DNA from: Pedobacter hartonius
Lineage (GTDB): Bacteria; Bacteroidota; Bacteroidia; Sphingobacteriales; Sphingobacteriaceae
Length of the DNA stretch: 64,000 nt
Direction: 5' to 3'
NCBI RefSeq assembly: GCF_900107535.1
Contig: NZ_FNRA01000011.1
Span: 1-64,000 of the forward strand
The notes under the pieces were generated by a model. The model did not search any database. It was not told where the DNA came from and was given only the letters and a program-made list of their open reading frames with translations. A program made the translations under genes and the position numbers. This document shows positions 36,495-46,954 of this stretch, in pieces (position 1 is the first letter of the stretch; each line of letters begins with the position of its first letter).

Positions 36495-37910
36495 ATGGAA
36501 GAACAAAAAACTTCATTTAAGCCATCTCTAGGGCTAATCGATGCAACAATGCTTGTTGCGGGGAGTATGATCGGCTCCGGAATCTTCATCGTAAGTGCAG
36601 ATATTGTACGGAACGTAGGGAGTTCAGGATGGATGATCCTGGTTTGGGTGATCACCGGTTTCATGACACTTGCAGCAGCCCTAAGTTACGGAGAGCTGAG
36701 TGCCATGTTCCCTAAAGCAGGAGGACAGTATGTTTATCTCAAAGAAGCATATAATCCTTTAGTCAGTTTCCTTTACGGATGGAGCTTTTTTACAGTAATC
36801 CAGACGGCAACTATTGCCGCTGTGGGAGTGGCGTTTGCAAAATTTACCGCTTATATCTTTCCAATTTTCAGTGAAGATCTCGTATTAGTGGATCTCGGTG
36901 CCGTCACTATTTCTCCTGCCCAGCTGCTCTCCGTTTGTGTAATTGTTTTTCTTACGTATCTCAATACCCGGGGGGTGAAAAGCGGGAAGATGATCCAGAC
37001 CACCTTTACCATCGTAAAAATATTAAGTCTTGGCGGCCTGATCATTTTTGGGTTCTGGGCATTGAAAACAGAGGTCTGGAAGGCCAATTGGACTAATACG
37101 CTGGATATACATAAATTATTGCCTTCCGGGGTTAAAGGAAGTGAATATACATTTATTCCTGCATTGGGTGCGGTTGCTGCGGCAATGGTAGGTTCTATTT
37201 TCAGCAGTGATTCCTGGAATAATATAACCTTTATAGCGGGTGAGGTAAAGAATCCGAAACGTAATATTGGTCTTAGCTTAGCGCTGGGCACTTTCGTTGT
37301 GACTATCATTTATGTGACTACGAATGTAATGTATACCGGCGTACTCACTTTACCTGAGATTGCCGGAGCAGATAAAGATCGTGTAGCGGTAGCAGCCAGT
37401 CATGTGATCTTTGGGGCAAGTGGTACTGTGATCATTGCTGTCATGATCATGATCTCTACTTTCGGTTGTAACAATGGACTGATCATGTCGGGCGCCAGGG
37501 TGTACTACTCCATGGCAACTGACGGGCTGTTCTTTAAGAAAGCGGCGAGCCTCAATACGAATGCTGTTCCGGGTTTTGCGCTTTGGGTACAGTGCCTTAT
37601 TGCCTGTTTATGGTGTTTTAGTGGTCGCTATGGCGATTTACTGGATATGATCTCCTTTGTTGTGGTAGGCTTTTATATACTGACGATCTGCGGAATATTT
37701 ATCCTGCGCAGGAAACGTCCGGATGCAGACAGACCTTACAAAGCTATTGGTTATCCTATTCTGCCAATTATCTATATCCTGATGGGACTTGCTTTTTGTT
37801 TACTGCTGATTGTCTATAAACCGAAGTTTACATGGCCGGGCCTGATTATTACCGTTATCGGTATTCCGGTCTATTATCTGATTAAAGGAAAGTCTGCTAA
37901 AAATGAATAA
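36495..37910 (+). CDS. APC-family amino acid permease, probable hydroxyproline transporter
   Basis: From the ATG at 36495 the protein has 471 residues and about 12 membrane segments. The APC signature is near the N-terminus (ATMLVAGSMIGSGIFIVSAD), with YGELSAMFPKAGGQYVYLKE in the next helices and a terminal KGKSAKNE. An ATG at 36435 in the same frame would add 20 polar residues and is less likely. It resembles LAT/Ser-Thr exchanger-type APC proteins. It lies 96 nt after the AraC gene. Import of hydroxyproline, or of the amino acids and dipeptides produced by the neighbouring peptidases, is inferred. A terminator hairpin follows at 37996. Confidence 0.82.
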   Translation: MEEQKTSFKPSLGLIDATMLVAGSMIGSGIFIVSADIVRNVGSSGWMILVWVITGFMTLAAALSYGELSAMFPKAGGQYVYLKEAYNPLVSFLYGWSFFTVIQTATIAAVGVAFAKFTAYIFPIFSEDLVLVDLGAVTISPAQLLSVCVIVFLTYLNTRGVKSGKMIQTTFTIVKILSLGGLIIFGFWALKTEVWKANWTNTLDIHKLLPSGVKGSEYTFIPALGAVAAAMVGSIFSSDSWNNITFIAGEVKNPKRNIGLSLALGTFVVTIIYVTTNVMYTGVLTLPEIAGADKDRVAVAASHVIFGASGTVIIAVMIMISTFGCNNGLIMSGARVYYSMATDGLFFKKAASLNTNAVPGFALWVQCLIACLWCFSGRYGDLLDMISFVVVGFYILTICGIFILRRKRPDADRPYKAIGYPILPIIYILMGLAFCLLLIVYKPKFTWPGLIITVIGIPVYYLIKGKSAKNE

Positions 37911-38382
37911 CTGCTAGCTTACACTTATTATTGTTTCCACCCTCAGTGTTGCAGGTCTGCAGCAATATGTGATAAAAAATATTCTCTTTTGTTGTATTGC
38001 CTGGTTTTTTTTGATTAACACATCGTTAATTGTCGATAAAAGCCAGGCAATTTCTTTTTTTAGCTGAAAATCTGTGCTAATTTATGATGTTTACCTTTAT
38101 TATGGTTATATATTATCAATTAATGTGATTATCGTATTTTATAATCTATATATATTATAATTTTTAAATCTTATTTGTTATATGTGAATATTTATTATCT
38201 GATTTTTAGGTATTAAATATTATAATAGGCTAAAATATGATATATAGTTGGTAAAAAATGTAAAATTCAGCCTCGAATTCTAGGTAAATTAGATTGTTTT
38301 CCTTCTGATAATCTATCCGATCACAATTTAATGCGCTTATCCTAAACCTTTATTATAGTACTTTAATTCAAACCGCTGAAAT
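37911..38382. other. Intergenic region with terminator and AT-rich leader before the second SusC
   Basis: The 472-nt spacer first holds a hairpin terminator (37996-38061). It is then very AT-rich (about 38060-38260) and ends in the susC upstream region with TGCGCTTA at 38332-38339. No coding potential is seen. The AT-rich block probably contains promoter and regulator sites; no exact TAnnTTTG box stands out. Confidence 0.5.
37996..38061 (+). terminator. Hairpin terminator after the APC permease
   Basis: ATTGCCTGG (37996-38004) pairs with CCAGGCAAT (38043-38051). The loop contains an inner TTAAC/GTTAA hairpin and flanking T/A runs that can extend the stem. A T-rich tail (TTCTTTTTTT) follows. 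It closes the hydroxyproline cluster. Confidence 0.7.
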
Positions 38383-41300
38383 ATGAAAAAAATACTACTC
38401 TTTTTACTGTTTTTTGCCTTTGCCAAGGCAGAAGCGCAAACTAAACTGATCACCGGAACCGTCAAAGACACAGGAGGAGCAATCCCCGGTGTTTCCATCG
38501 TGCTGGAAGGAACGGGGACTGCAACACAGACTGACAAGGACGGAAAGTTCAGGATTCAGGCTGCGCCCGGGACTACCCTGATTGTAACCTCTATAGGTTA
38601 CTCAACTGTAAGGATGCCAGTTACCACAGGTTCCGTTTACAACATCAATTTGGTAAATGAAGAAAATAAGCTGAATGAAGTTGTTGTTACCGCACTGGGA
38701 ATTTCAAGACAGAAAAAATCACTGGGTTATGCCAGCCAGGAACTCTCCGGCGAAAGCCTGAACCAGGTGCCTACTTCCAATATTACCAATAGCTTATCCG
38801 GAAAAGCAGCCGGTGTACAGGTACAAAGGAACAACAACTTTGGTGGATCAACGAACATTGTGATCCGGGGTAATACCTCTTTGACCGGAAATAACCAGGC
38901 TCTGTTTGTGGTGGATGGTGTACCTGTCAGCAACTCTACCTTTAATTCTGCTGACCAGCAGGGTGCCGGCGGAGGATATGATTTCGGAAACCTTGCCTCG
39001 GATATTAACCCCGACGATGTGGAATCTATGAACGTACTGAAAGGCGCAGCTGCTACTGCCCTTTACGGATCGCGCGCAGCCAATGGAGCTATCATTATTA
39101 CCATGAAAAAAGGAGCTGGAAAAGGAAAGCCTGTGATAGAACTGAGCTCAGGAGTTACTATTGGTGTAATAGATAAATCTACCTGGCCTAAGTTTCAGCA
39201 GGAATATGGCAGTGGTTATGAAAAAATATATGGGCCAAACAGGGATCAGTTCTTTAATTCGCAGGATGTGAACGGAGATGGTGTACTTGACCTTGTACCT
39301 GCCTTTAATGCTTATGGTTCATTCGGAGCGGCCTATGATCCTTCACTTTTGGTATATCAGTGGAATGCCTTTGATCCTGCCCTGGCTACCTACCATGTGG
39401 CAACCCCCTGGGTAGCGCCTAAGAATGGCCCTGATGCATTTTTTGAAACACCTGTGACCAATACAAACAGCATTTCCATGGCCGGCAGTACAGATAACGG
39501 TGGAAACTATCGCTTTTCTTATACCAATGTGAACCAAAAAGGGCTATTGCCTAACAGTGATATCAAGAGAAATAACTTTTCTATGAGCAACACCTTTAAG
39601 ATCAATGACCGTCTGACGGTAAACGGCAGTGGTAATTTCTCTAAAGCAGACGTAGTCGGAAGAAACCTTACAGGTAATGAATCGGGTTCTGGTGGTGGAA
39701 ATTATTCCGCCATTGTACGCCAGTGGTGGCAAAACAATGTGGATCTCGGACAGCTGAAGGATGCTTATTTTTCAACAGGAAGAAATATTACCAATTTCAT
39801 CGGTGGAACGATAGATAACCCTTACTGGACCCGGTATGAAAATTATGAATCTGATACCCGTACACGTTTTTATGGTAACCTGGGTTTGAAATATAAACTT
39901 ACAGACTGGTTAACTGCGGATGGCCGCGTTTCTGTTGATACATACTCGTATTTACAGGAAGACCGTACGAATACCGGCACGACTGGCCAGGTTGGCCGTT
40001 ACACCAGGCAGGATATTGATTTTATGGAATCAAACTATGACCTGATGTTAAACTTCAACAAAAACATTACAAAAAAACTGAACATCAGTGGCGTAGTAGG
40101 AACAAATATCCGTAGAAATGACCTGAGAACAGTATTTATGGAAACTAACGGCGGCTTGATCGTTCCCGGTCTGTTCTCCGTTTCCAATTCTGTCAGCGCA
40201 CCGGCGGCCCCTATTGAGGTTGCTGAAAAACTGGGCGTGGATGGAATATACGGATTGGTTTCCCTGGGTTATAATGATACTTACTTCCTGGATGTAACAG
40301 GAAGAAGTGACCATGCTTCTACTTTACCGGAAAATAACAGCACGTTTTTCTACCCGTCTGTAGCAGCGAGTTTCATCTTTTCTAATTTGCTGAAAAGTGA
40401 TTTCATCAATTTTGGTAAGTTAAGACTGAACTATGCTGAAGTAGGAAGTAGTGCCCCGGCAAACAGGTTGACCGATATCCTGCAAAAACCAACCCCTTTC
40501 GGATCGGTCCCGTTATATGCGGTAAATACAACGAAGAACAACGCCAGTCTTTTGCCTGAATCTACCCAGAGTTATGAGGCAGGGCTGGAAATGTCATTCC
40601 TGAAAAGAAGACTGGGACTTGATGTCTCGGTTTATAAAACGAATACCAAAGATCAGATCATCCCGGTTGAGGTATCTTCAACAACGGGTTATACCTCCAA
40701 GTATGTAAATGCTGGAGAAGTACAAAATAAAGGTGTGGAGGTTGTCCTCTCCGGAACACCGGTTACCAGTAAAGACTTTAGCTGGGATGTGAAGGTGAAC
40801 TGGGCAAAAAATAAGAATACTGTAGTATCACTGTTTGAGGGGGTGGACAACCTTCAGCTGGGTTCATTCAGGGGTACGGTTACGCTGAATGCCACGGTAG
40901 GTGAGGCTTACGGAACCTTAAAAGGGGCTGATTTTATTTATCTGAATGGAAAACGCGTGATTAACCAGACCACCGGAGAGTACGCAAAAACCTCGACGTT
41001 TAACAATGTGATTGGGGATGTAAATCCGGATTGGAAAGGCGGCGTCAGCAACAGTTTCAGGTATAAGAACTTAAGCCTGAGCTTCCTGATTGATATGCAG
41101 AAGGGCGGAGATATTTTCTCCAGTGATATGGCCCAGGGTTACCGTTCCGGATTGTACGAAAATACTGTCGGACTGAATGACCTTGGTAACCCGGTAAGAA
41201 ACTCTCTCGCTGATGGAGGAGGTATCATCCTTGGAGGTGTTGCTCCCGACGGATCTCCAAATGCGGTGAGAACAAGGATGGACACCTATAACAATGCTCT

Positions 41301-41583
41301 TGGTATTGTGAAAGGCCCGCAGGCACTTTACATTTATGATGCAACTTATGTGAAGCTGAGAGAGGTGGCCATTACTTATAAAGTAAATGCAAGCTTCCTG
41401 AAAAAAATAAGGGTGCGCGGGCTCAGCATTTCTGCTGTGGGATCCAACTTATGGATCATACATAAAAACCTGCCCTATGCCGATCCTGAATCGGGTTTAA
41501 GTGCCGGTAATATCCAGGGATACCAGTTAGGCCCACTGCCTACAACAAGGGATTTTGGGTTAAATGTTAAACTTCAATTTTAA
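38383..41583 (+). CDS. SusC-family TonB-dependent transporter (peptide locus)
   Basis: The 1066-residue protein has a Sec signal (LLFFAFAKAEAQ), a CarboxypepD_reg-like domain (about 22-95: ITGTVKDTGGAIPGVSIVLE), the plug (LNEVVVTALGISRQKKSLGY; IVIRGNTSLTGNNQALFVVD; ATALYGSRAANGAIIITMKK), and a beta-barrel ending in LNVKLQF. The LGISRQKKSLGYA plug start is found in a SusC group often paired with peptidases. With SusD it would import oligomers across the outer membrane. Following genes encode two peptidases and an amidohydrolase, so oligopeptides are the likely cargo, and the hydroxyproline genes upstream hint at Hyp-rich peptides. SusD starts 5 nt downstream. Confidence 0.88.
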   Translation: MKKILLFLLFFAFAKAEAQTKLITGTVKDTGGAIPGVSIVLEGTGTATQTDKDGKFRIQAAPGTTLIVTSIGYSTVRMPVTTGSVYNINLVNEENKLNEVVVTALGISRQKKSLGYASQELSGESLNQVPTSNITNSLSGKAAGVQVQRNNNFGGSTNIVIRGNTSLTGNNQALFVVDGVPVSNSTFNSADQQGAGGGYDFGNLASDINPDDVESMNVLKGAAATALYGSRAANGAIIITMKKGAGKGKPVIELSSGVTIGVIDKSTWPKFQQEYGSGYEKIYGPNRDQFFNSQDVNGDGVLDLVPAFNAYGSFGAAYDPSLLVYQWNAFDPALATYHVATPWVAPKNGPDAFFETPVTNTNSISMAGSTDNGGNYRFSYTNVNQKGLLPNSDIKRNNFSMSNTFKINDRLTVNGSGNFSKADVVGRNLTGNESGSGGGNYSAIVRQWWQNNVDLGQLKDAYFSTGRNITNFIGGTIDNPYWTRYENYESDTRTRFYGNLGLKYKLTDWLTADGRVSVDTYSYLQEDRTNTGTTGQVGRYTRQDIDFMESNYDLMLNFNKNITKKLNISGVVGTNIRRNDLRTVFMETNGGLIVPGLFSVSNSVSAPAAPIEVAEKLGVDGIYGLVSLGYNDTYFLDVTGRSDHASTLPENNSTFFYPSVAASFIFSNLLKSDFINFGKLRLNYAEVGSSAPANRLTDILQKPTPFGSVPLYAVNTTKNNASLLPESTQSYEAGLEMSFLKRRLGLDVSVYKTNTKDQIIPVEVSSTTGYTSKYVNAGEVQNKGVEVVLSGTPVTSKDFSWDVKVNWAKNKNTVVSLFEGVDNLQLGSFRGTVTLNATVGEAYGTLKGADFIYLNGKRVINQTTGEYAKTSTFNNVIGDVNPDWKGGVSNSFRYKNLSLSFLIDMQKGGDIFSSDMAQGYRSGLYENTVGLNDLGNPVRNSLADGGGIILGGVAPDGSPNAVRTRMDTYNNALGIVKGPQALYIYDATYVKLREVAITYKVNASFLKKIRVRGLSISAVGSNLWIIHKNLPYADPESGLSAGNIQGYQLGPLPTTRDFGLNVKLQF

Positions 41584-41588
41584 ATAGC

Positions 41589-43016
41589 ATGAAAAGAATT
41601 ATCATCATATTGTCTTTAATCGCAGTTCTTACTTCCTGCTCTAAAGACCTGGAAAAACTAAATGTGAATGTTAAAGATGCTACGGCAGCAGGAGGCGAAA
41701 CCTTCTTTGCCTATGCAGAAAAGGAAATGGCAGGTGCAATGTCGGACCTTACTTATGGTAGCTCAGGAACGCCCTGGACGATATGCAGGTTCTTTGCACA
41801 ACAGATCTCCGCTAATACCTATAATGAGGGCTCAAACTATTTTGCCCAGTTCAACTGGACCAGCGTTTATATGAATGTGCTGAAAAACCTGGATGAAAGC
41901 AAAAGAAACATTGAAGCAGTTAGCCCGCTCACCGATGCTGCAACCAAACAGAAGCAAAATCAGCTCGCTATTATTGAGATCATGAATGTGTATACCTATA
42001 CAAGACTGGTGGAGTCATTTGGGAACATTCCTTATACACAGGCCCTTGTTATTGATAATGTGCTGCCTAAATATGAGGATCAGAAAGAGGTATATACTGA
42101 CTTGATCAGCCGCCTGAACGCGGCGATCGCTAAACTGGATATCTCAGGAACCAGCTTTGGTACTTCGGATCTGATCTATAGCGGGTCGGTAACCAACTGG
42201 AGAAGTTTCGCCAATTCCATGAAACTTCAGATGGGGATGCGGATCATTGATGCCCTGCCGGAGCTGGGTACGACAACCATTCAGGCTGCTATCCCCGGTG
42301 TGTTTACTGCTAATACGCAAAATGCTAAACTTACTTATCTCACCGCGCAGCCAAACACCAACCCACTATGGGTAGATTTAGCGGTAGGTAACCGTCAGGA
42401 TTTTGTTGCTGCTGCACCACTGGTAGACCAGATGAACGCAGTTGCTGATCCAAGAAGGGCAGTTTATTTCACCACAGTGGCAGGTGCCTTTGTAGGCGCA
42501 CCTTACGGACTGCCTGTTGAATATAGCCGTTATTCGCATTTTGGTGATTTGTTTTATACGCCAACAGTACCTTCTATCCTGCTGGATTATGCTACTGTTG
42601 AATTTTTGCTGGCCGAAGCCGTAGAACGCGGAATACCGGGTGCAACAGGCACTGCAGAACAACATTACAATGCAGCGGTCACAGCTTCCTTCAATTACTA
42701 TGGTGTAAGCGGAATAGATACTTACCTCAGATTGCCCCAAGTGGCTTACCAAACCGCAGCGGGGCCATGGAAAAGGAAAATCGGTATACAAAAATGGATT
42801 GCACTCTATAACCAGGGATATGAAGCATGGACAGAATACCGCAGGCTGGATTATCCGGAGTTAAAGGCTCCGGTGGCGGCATTTATCAATGTGGTTCCAA
42901 AGAGATTGCTTTATCCTACTTCGGAACAAACGTTAAATACTGCAAACTGGGCTGCGGCTTCCTCTGCGATTGGAGGAGACCTGATGACCACAAAACTTTT
43001 TTGGGATATCAATTAA
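41589..43016 (+). CDS. SusD/RagB-like lipoprotein (peptide locus)
   Basis: The 475-residue protein has a lipoprotein signal (LSLIAVLTSCSKDLEKLNVN), placing it on the outer-membrane surface. It belongs to the shorter SusD-like/SusD-RagB subgroup with VYTYTRLVESFGNIPYTQAL, TDLISRLNAAIAKLD, WRSFANSMKLQMGMRI, VEFLLAEAVERGI, and a C-terminal IQKWIALYNQGYEAWTEYRR. This subgroup is frequent in loci for peptides. The gene is 5 nt after susC and 12 nt before the S9 peptidase gene, so the three are one transcription unit. Confidence 0.87.
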   Translation: MKRIIIILSLIAVLTSCSKDLEKLNVNVKDATAAGGETFFAYAEKEMAGAMSDLTYGSSGTPWTICRFFAQQISANTYNEGSNYFAQFNWTSVYMNVLKNLDESKRNIEAVSPLTDAATKQKQNQLAIIEIMNVYTYTRLVESFGNIPYTQALVIDNVLPKYEDQKEVYTDLISRLNAAIAKLDISGTSFGTSDLIYSGSVTNWRSFANSMKLQMGMRIIDALPELGTTTIQAAIPGVFTANTQNAKLTYLTAQPNTNPLWVDLAVGNRQDFVAAAPLVDQMNAVADPRRAVYFTTVAGAFVGAPYGLPVEYSRYSHFGDLFYTPTVPSILLDYATVEFLLAEAVERGIPGATGTAEQHYNAAVTASFNYYGVSGIDTYLRLPQVAYQTAAGPWKRKIGIQKWIALYNQGYEAWTEYRRLDYPELKAPVAAFINVVPKRLLYPTSEQTLNTANWAAASSAIGGDLMTTKLFWDIN

Positions 43017-43028
43017 CCAGGCTGTATC

Positions 43029-45368
43029 ATGAGGTACCTCTGTATATTCTTCTTTATCGGCATGCTCACGGGAAAACTTAGTGCACAGGTTGCAGGCGGA
43101 TTAACCGTGGATAAAATTATGCAGAACGAAAAATGGATGGGAGTTGTCCCCGGGCAGGTTCAGTGGAACCCGGACAGTAAGGCAGTTAGTTTTAGCTGGA
43201 ACCCGGATGGCCAGGATCATCCATTGGTTTACCGGGTTCCAGCCGGAGGCCATCAGCCTGTAAGGACTTCGGAACCAGCTGCTGTGCTGCAGAAAAAACA
43301 AATAAGTTATTCCCGGGACCGTTCAAAAGTAATTTATGAATGCGCAGGTGATATTGTATTGGCAGACCTGAAAAAAGGAAACGAAACGAAGGTTACGCAA
43401 ACAACAGAGCAGGAGAGCAACCCTGTGTTCAGTAAAGATGAAAGTGAAATCATTTTTCGCAGAAATAATAACCTGTACAGTTTTTCTGTTTCTGGTGGGG
43501 CAGTAAGGCAACTGACGAATTTCAGGCAGGCGAAAGATGCTGCTGAATCGCTTACCGGTCAGGCCAGATGGCTCAGGGAAAAGCAGCAGCAAACTTTTGC
43601 TATAGTACGTTCCCGTGCAGCCGAGCGTGCCTGGCAGCAAAAACAGGAAGGCAAAGGTTATCCCAAAACATTCAATATTGATAACCAGGGTACTGTTGCG
43701 GACATGAGCATTGGCCCGGATATGCGTTTTGTAGCGTTTACCACTGAACAGGCTGTTCCCCAAAACAGGAATATCATTGTGCCTGATTATGTGACAGGCT
43801 CCGGATATACAGAAGATATCGCCGGCAGAACGAAAGTTGGCAGTACAGCGGGCATGGCTAAAAGTTATATCTATGACAGGCAAAGGGATACTATCTGGCA
43901 GATCTCAATGGCAACACTTCCGGGTATAAAGGATTTGCCGGGATACCTGAAAGAATATCCTGTCCGTTATCAGGAACTTCAGACAAAAAATGAAGACCGG
44001 AAGGTGAGGGTTACAGGATTTTACTGGAACACCGGAGGTACAATGGCAATAGTTAATATCATGTCTGATGACCATAAGGACCGCTGGATCATGAAGCTGG
44101 ATCCTTTAAACGGGTCTGTCACCCTGCTTGACAGGCAGCATGATGATGCCTGGGTTGCCGGTCCGGGTATAGGTCGCGGAGTGCTCATGGGTTGGGTAAA
44201 TGCTGAAACTTTCTACTACCAGAGTGAGCGGAGCGGATATTCACACGTGTATACGGTGAATGTAAACGATACCACTGCAAAAAAACAGATCACCTCCGGG
44301 AAGTATGAGGTGCAAACATTGCAGCTGTCGAATGACCACCGGAATTTTTATTTCAGCGCGAATATCAAACATCCCGGTATCGTTCATTTTTACCGGGTTG
44401 CGGTGAGCGGCGGGAATCCTGTGCAGCTGACTTCAACAGACGGTGGAAATGAGACCTTCCTTTCGCCGGATGAAAAGTGGCTCGCTGTGCGTCATTCCTA
44501 TATCAACAAACCCTGGGAACTTTACCTGCAAAAGAATGAGCCGAATGCTACGCCTGTACAGGTCACAAAGTCTACCACTGCGGAATTTGATGCCTACCCA
44601 TGGAAGATACCTGAAACGATTACCTATAAAAACAGGAACGGGACCGATGTGTATGCCCAGGTGTTTAAGTCTGCCAATGCAAAAGGCAAAGGGCCTGCTG
44701 TCGTATTTGTGCATTCCAATGGTTACCTGCAAAATGTCCATTACGGATGGAGCTATCATTATAAGGAATATATGTTCAACAACTTATTGGCAGACCGCGG
44801 TTATACCGTGATCAATATTGATTATACCGCCAGCTCAGGTTATGGAAGGGATTTCAGGACGGGAATCTACCGTCATATGGGCGGTCTGGATATGACAGAT
44901 CTTTCTGATGGCGCAAAACTGCTGGTAGACAAATACAATGTTGATCCGGCACGTATCGGACTTTACGGAGGTTCATACGGTGGCTTCCTCACCTTAATGG
45001 CCATGTTTACGCAGTCGGATATTTTCAAATCCGGCGCTGCACTCCGTTCGGTTACTGACTGGTCTAATTACAACCAGGGTTATACTTCCGGCATCCTGAA
45101 TGAACCGGTAAATGACGAAAAAGCTTACCGTCAAAGCTCAGCCCTGTTTTTTGCTGCAGGGCTAAAAGGCAACCTGTTAATGACTCACGGGATAGTAGAT
45201 ATCAATGTCAACTTTCAGGACATTGTACTCCTGACCCAAAAGCTGATTGAGCTGAAAAAGGACAATTGGGAACTGGCTGTTTATCCATTGGAAAGCCATG
45301 ATTTTGTGGATGAAGTAAGCTGGACTGATCAATACAAACGTATTTTAAAACTATTTAATGGCCTTTAA
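43029..45368 (+). CDS. S9-family serine peptidase (prolyl oligopeptidase/DPP IV-like), exported
   Basis: The 779-residue protein has a Sec signal (IFFFIGMLTGKLSAQ). The N-terminal two thirds form a WD40-like beta-propeller (VQWNPDSKAVSFSWNPDG; ESNPVFSKDESEIIFRR). The C-terminal alpha/beta-hydrolase domain holds the triad Ser649 in LYGGSYGGFLTLM, Asp724 in GIVDINVNFQD, and His757 in LESHDFVDE. S9 enzymes cut after Pro or release X-Pro dipeptides from small peptides that enter through the propeller. It is probably periplasmic. In a locus next to hydroxyproline catabolism, a Pro/Hyp-cleaving peptidase fits. The exact subfamily (B or C) is not settled from motifs. Confidence 0.85.
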   Translation: MRYLCIFFFIGMLTGKLSAQVAGGLTVDKIMQNEKWMGVVPGQVQWNPDSKAVSFSWNPDGQDHPLVYRVPAGGHQPVRTSEPAAVLQKKQISYSRDRSKVIYECAGDIVLADLKKGNETKVTQTTEQESNPVFSKDESEIIFRRNNNLYSFSVSGGAVRQLTNFRQAKDAAESLTGQARWLREKQQQTFAIVRSRAAERAWQQKQEGKGYPKTFNIDNQGTVADMSIGPDMRFVAFTTEQAVPQNRNIIVPDYVTGSGYTEDIAGRTKVGSTAGMAKSYIYDRQRDTIWQISMATLPGIKDLPGYLKEYPVRYQELQTKNEDRKVRVTGFYWNTGGTMAIVNIMSDDHKDRWIMKLDPLNGSVTLLDRQHDDAWVAGPGIGRGVLMGWVNAETFYYQSERSGYSHVYTVNVNDTTAKKQITSGKYEVQTLQLSNDHRNFYFSANIKHPGIVHFYRVAVSGGNPVQLTSTDGGNETFLSPDEKWLAVRHSYINKPWELYLQKNEPNATPVQVTKSTTAEFDAYPWKIPETITYKNRNGTDVYAQVFKSANAKGKGPAVVFVHSNGYLQNVHYGWSYHYKEYMFNNLLADRGYTVINIDYTASSGYGRDFRTGIYRHMGGLDMTDLSDGAKLLVDKYNVDPARIGLYGGSYGGFLTLMAMFTQSDIFKSGAALRSVTDWSNYNQGYTSGILNEPVNDEKAYRQSSALFFAAGLKGNLLMTHGIVDINVNFQDIVLLTQKLIELKKDNWELAVYPLESHDFVDEVSWTDQYKRILKLFNGL

Positions 45369-45430
45369 TTGAGGCCCGGACTACCAATTTTCAAATAAAT
45401 TATGATTACAAATCATTTAAATCTTTTAAC

Positions 45431-46930
45431 ATGAAACGACAAATTACTTTCTATTTATTGATGTTTACAGTGTTCACACTGCAGGCAAAGGCTAATGGGA
45501 TCAAGATCAATCCCGATTCTTCTGTCACAACCAGGCATGTGGTAACGATCAAAGGGAAACCAGTGGCGTTTAAAGCGACTACCGGAACGCAGCCTGTATG
45601 GGATAAGAACAATAAAATAATAGCCAGTGTATTTTACACCTACTATAGACGTACTGATGTGGCAGACAGCGCCACCAGGCCCCTGGTGATCTCTTTTAAC
45701 GGAGGTCCGGGTGCCGGTGCGCTTTGGATGCGCCTGGGATATACAGGCCCGCACCGTATTAAAGTAGATAAAGAAGGTTTTCCTATCCAGCCATACGGGA
45801 TCGAAGACAATCCCTATTCGCTGCTTGATGTTGCAGATATTGTATATGTAGAACCTGTGAATACCGGTTTTTCCAGAGCTTATGGAGGAACACCGGATTC
45901 AACGTTCTTTGGCGTAAACAAAGACCTGAGATATCTTGCGCGCTGGATCAGTACCTTCGTAACCCGGAAGAACAGATGGGTATCCCCGAAATTCCTTGTC
46001 GGAGAAAGTTATGGTACTACCCGTGTTGCCGGTCTCGCCTATGAGCTGCAACAGGAACACTGGATGTATATCAACGGAGTTGTACTCGTCTCGCCCACAA
46101 ACCTCGGCATCAGAAGAGATGGCCCTGTAGAATATGCAAATCACGTTCCATATTACGCAGCAGCAGCCTGGTTCCATAAAGTGCTCCCTCCGGAATATCA
46201 GCAAAAGGAATTGGAAGCCTTTCTGCCCGAAGTGGAAGAGTTTACTATCAATGAACTGATCCCGGCATTAACCAGGGGAGGATTTCTTGATGAAGCTACC
46301 AAGAAAAGAGTTGCTGCCAAGATGGCTAAGTATACCGGGCTCTCTGAGAAAGCCGTCCTTCAAAATAACCTCGCGGTGCCGGCTAATTACTTCTGGAAAG
46401 AACTGTTGAGGGATAAAGGTTATACGATCGGCCGTCTGGATTCCCGTTACCTTGGTGTAGACAGGGACGATGCGGGAGGAAGGCCCGATTATTCCCCTGA
46501 GAATACTACATGGCAGCACCTTTTCACTCCAGCCAATAACTATTATTATACCAATTATCTCAAATACCATACAGATCTGGAGTACTTCGTAGCTGGTCAT
46601 ACCAGAGGGTGGACACGTGAAGGGTCAGATATTGAACAAACAGGAGAAAACCTGAGACAGGCAATGGCGATGAACCCTTTTATGCACCTGCTGGTACAGT
46701 CAGGATACTATGATGGTGCCTGTGATTATTTTAATGCAAAGTACAATATGTGGCAGCTGGATCCAAGCGGCAAACTGAAAGGCCGTATGGACTGGAAAGG
46801 ATACCGCAGCGGGCACATGATGTACCTCAGGTATGAAGACCTCATCAAAGCGAATGAAGACCTTCGTGAATTTATCCAGAAAGCTATACCTGAAAAAGGA
46901 CAGGCTGCAAAATACCAGGTAGGTAAATAA
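45431..46930 (+). CDS. S10-family serine carboxypeptidase, exported
   Basis: The 499-residue protein has a Sec signal (LLMFTVFTLQAKANG) and the S10 features: oxyanion motif SFNGGPGAGALWMRLGYTGP, nucleophile Ser193 in FLVGESYGTTRVAGLAY, Asp428 in VQSGYYDGACDYF, and His462 in YRSGHMMYLR. S10 enzymes remove C-terminal residues from peptides, some with preference next to Pro. The GESYG and GGPG motifs are complete, so an active enzyme is expected, in the periplasm or outside. It lies 62 nt after the S9 gene, the largest gap within this operon. With the S9 peptidase it could degrade imported peptides from both ends. Confidence 0.87.
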   Translation: MKRQITFYLLMFTVFTLQAKANGIKINPDSSVTTRHVVTIKGKPVAFKATTGTQPVWDKNNKIIASVFYTYYRRTDVADSATRPLVISFNGGPGAGALWMRLGYTGPHRIKVDKEGFPIQPYGIEDNPYSLLDVADIVYVEPVNTGFSRAYGGTPDSTFFGVNKDLRYLARWISTFVTRKNRWVSPKFLVGESYGTTRVAGLAYELQQEHWMYINGVVLVSPTNLGIRRDGPVEYANHVPYYAAAAWFHKVLPPEYQQKELEAFLPEVEEFTINELIPALTRGGFLDEATKKRVAAKMAKYTGLSEKAVLQNNLAVPANYFWKELLRDKGYTIGRLDSRYLGVDRDDAGGRPDYSPENTTWQHLFTPANNYYYTNYLKYHTDLEYFVAGHTRGWTREGSDIEQTGENLRQAMAMNPFMHLLVQSGYYDGACDYFNAKYNMWQLDPSGKLKGRMDWKGYRSGHMMYLRYEDLIKANEDLREFIQKAIPEKGQAAKYQVGK

Positions 46931-46954
46931 ATAATCACCATTAACTATTATTAG

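Noticed and set aside
38060-38260. AT-rich block with short repeats, considered as a CRISPR leader or origin
   Set aside because: There are no regularly spaced repeats, DnaA-box clusters or neighbouring cas/replication genes; ordinary AT-rich promoter DNA is simpler.
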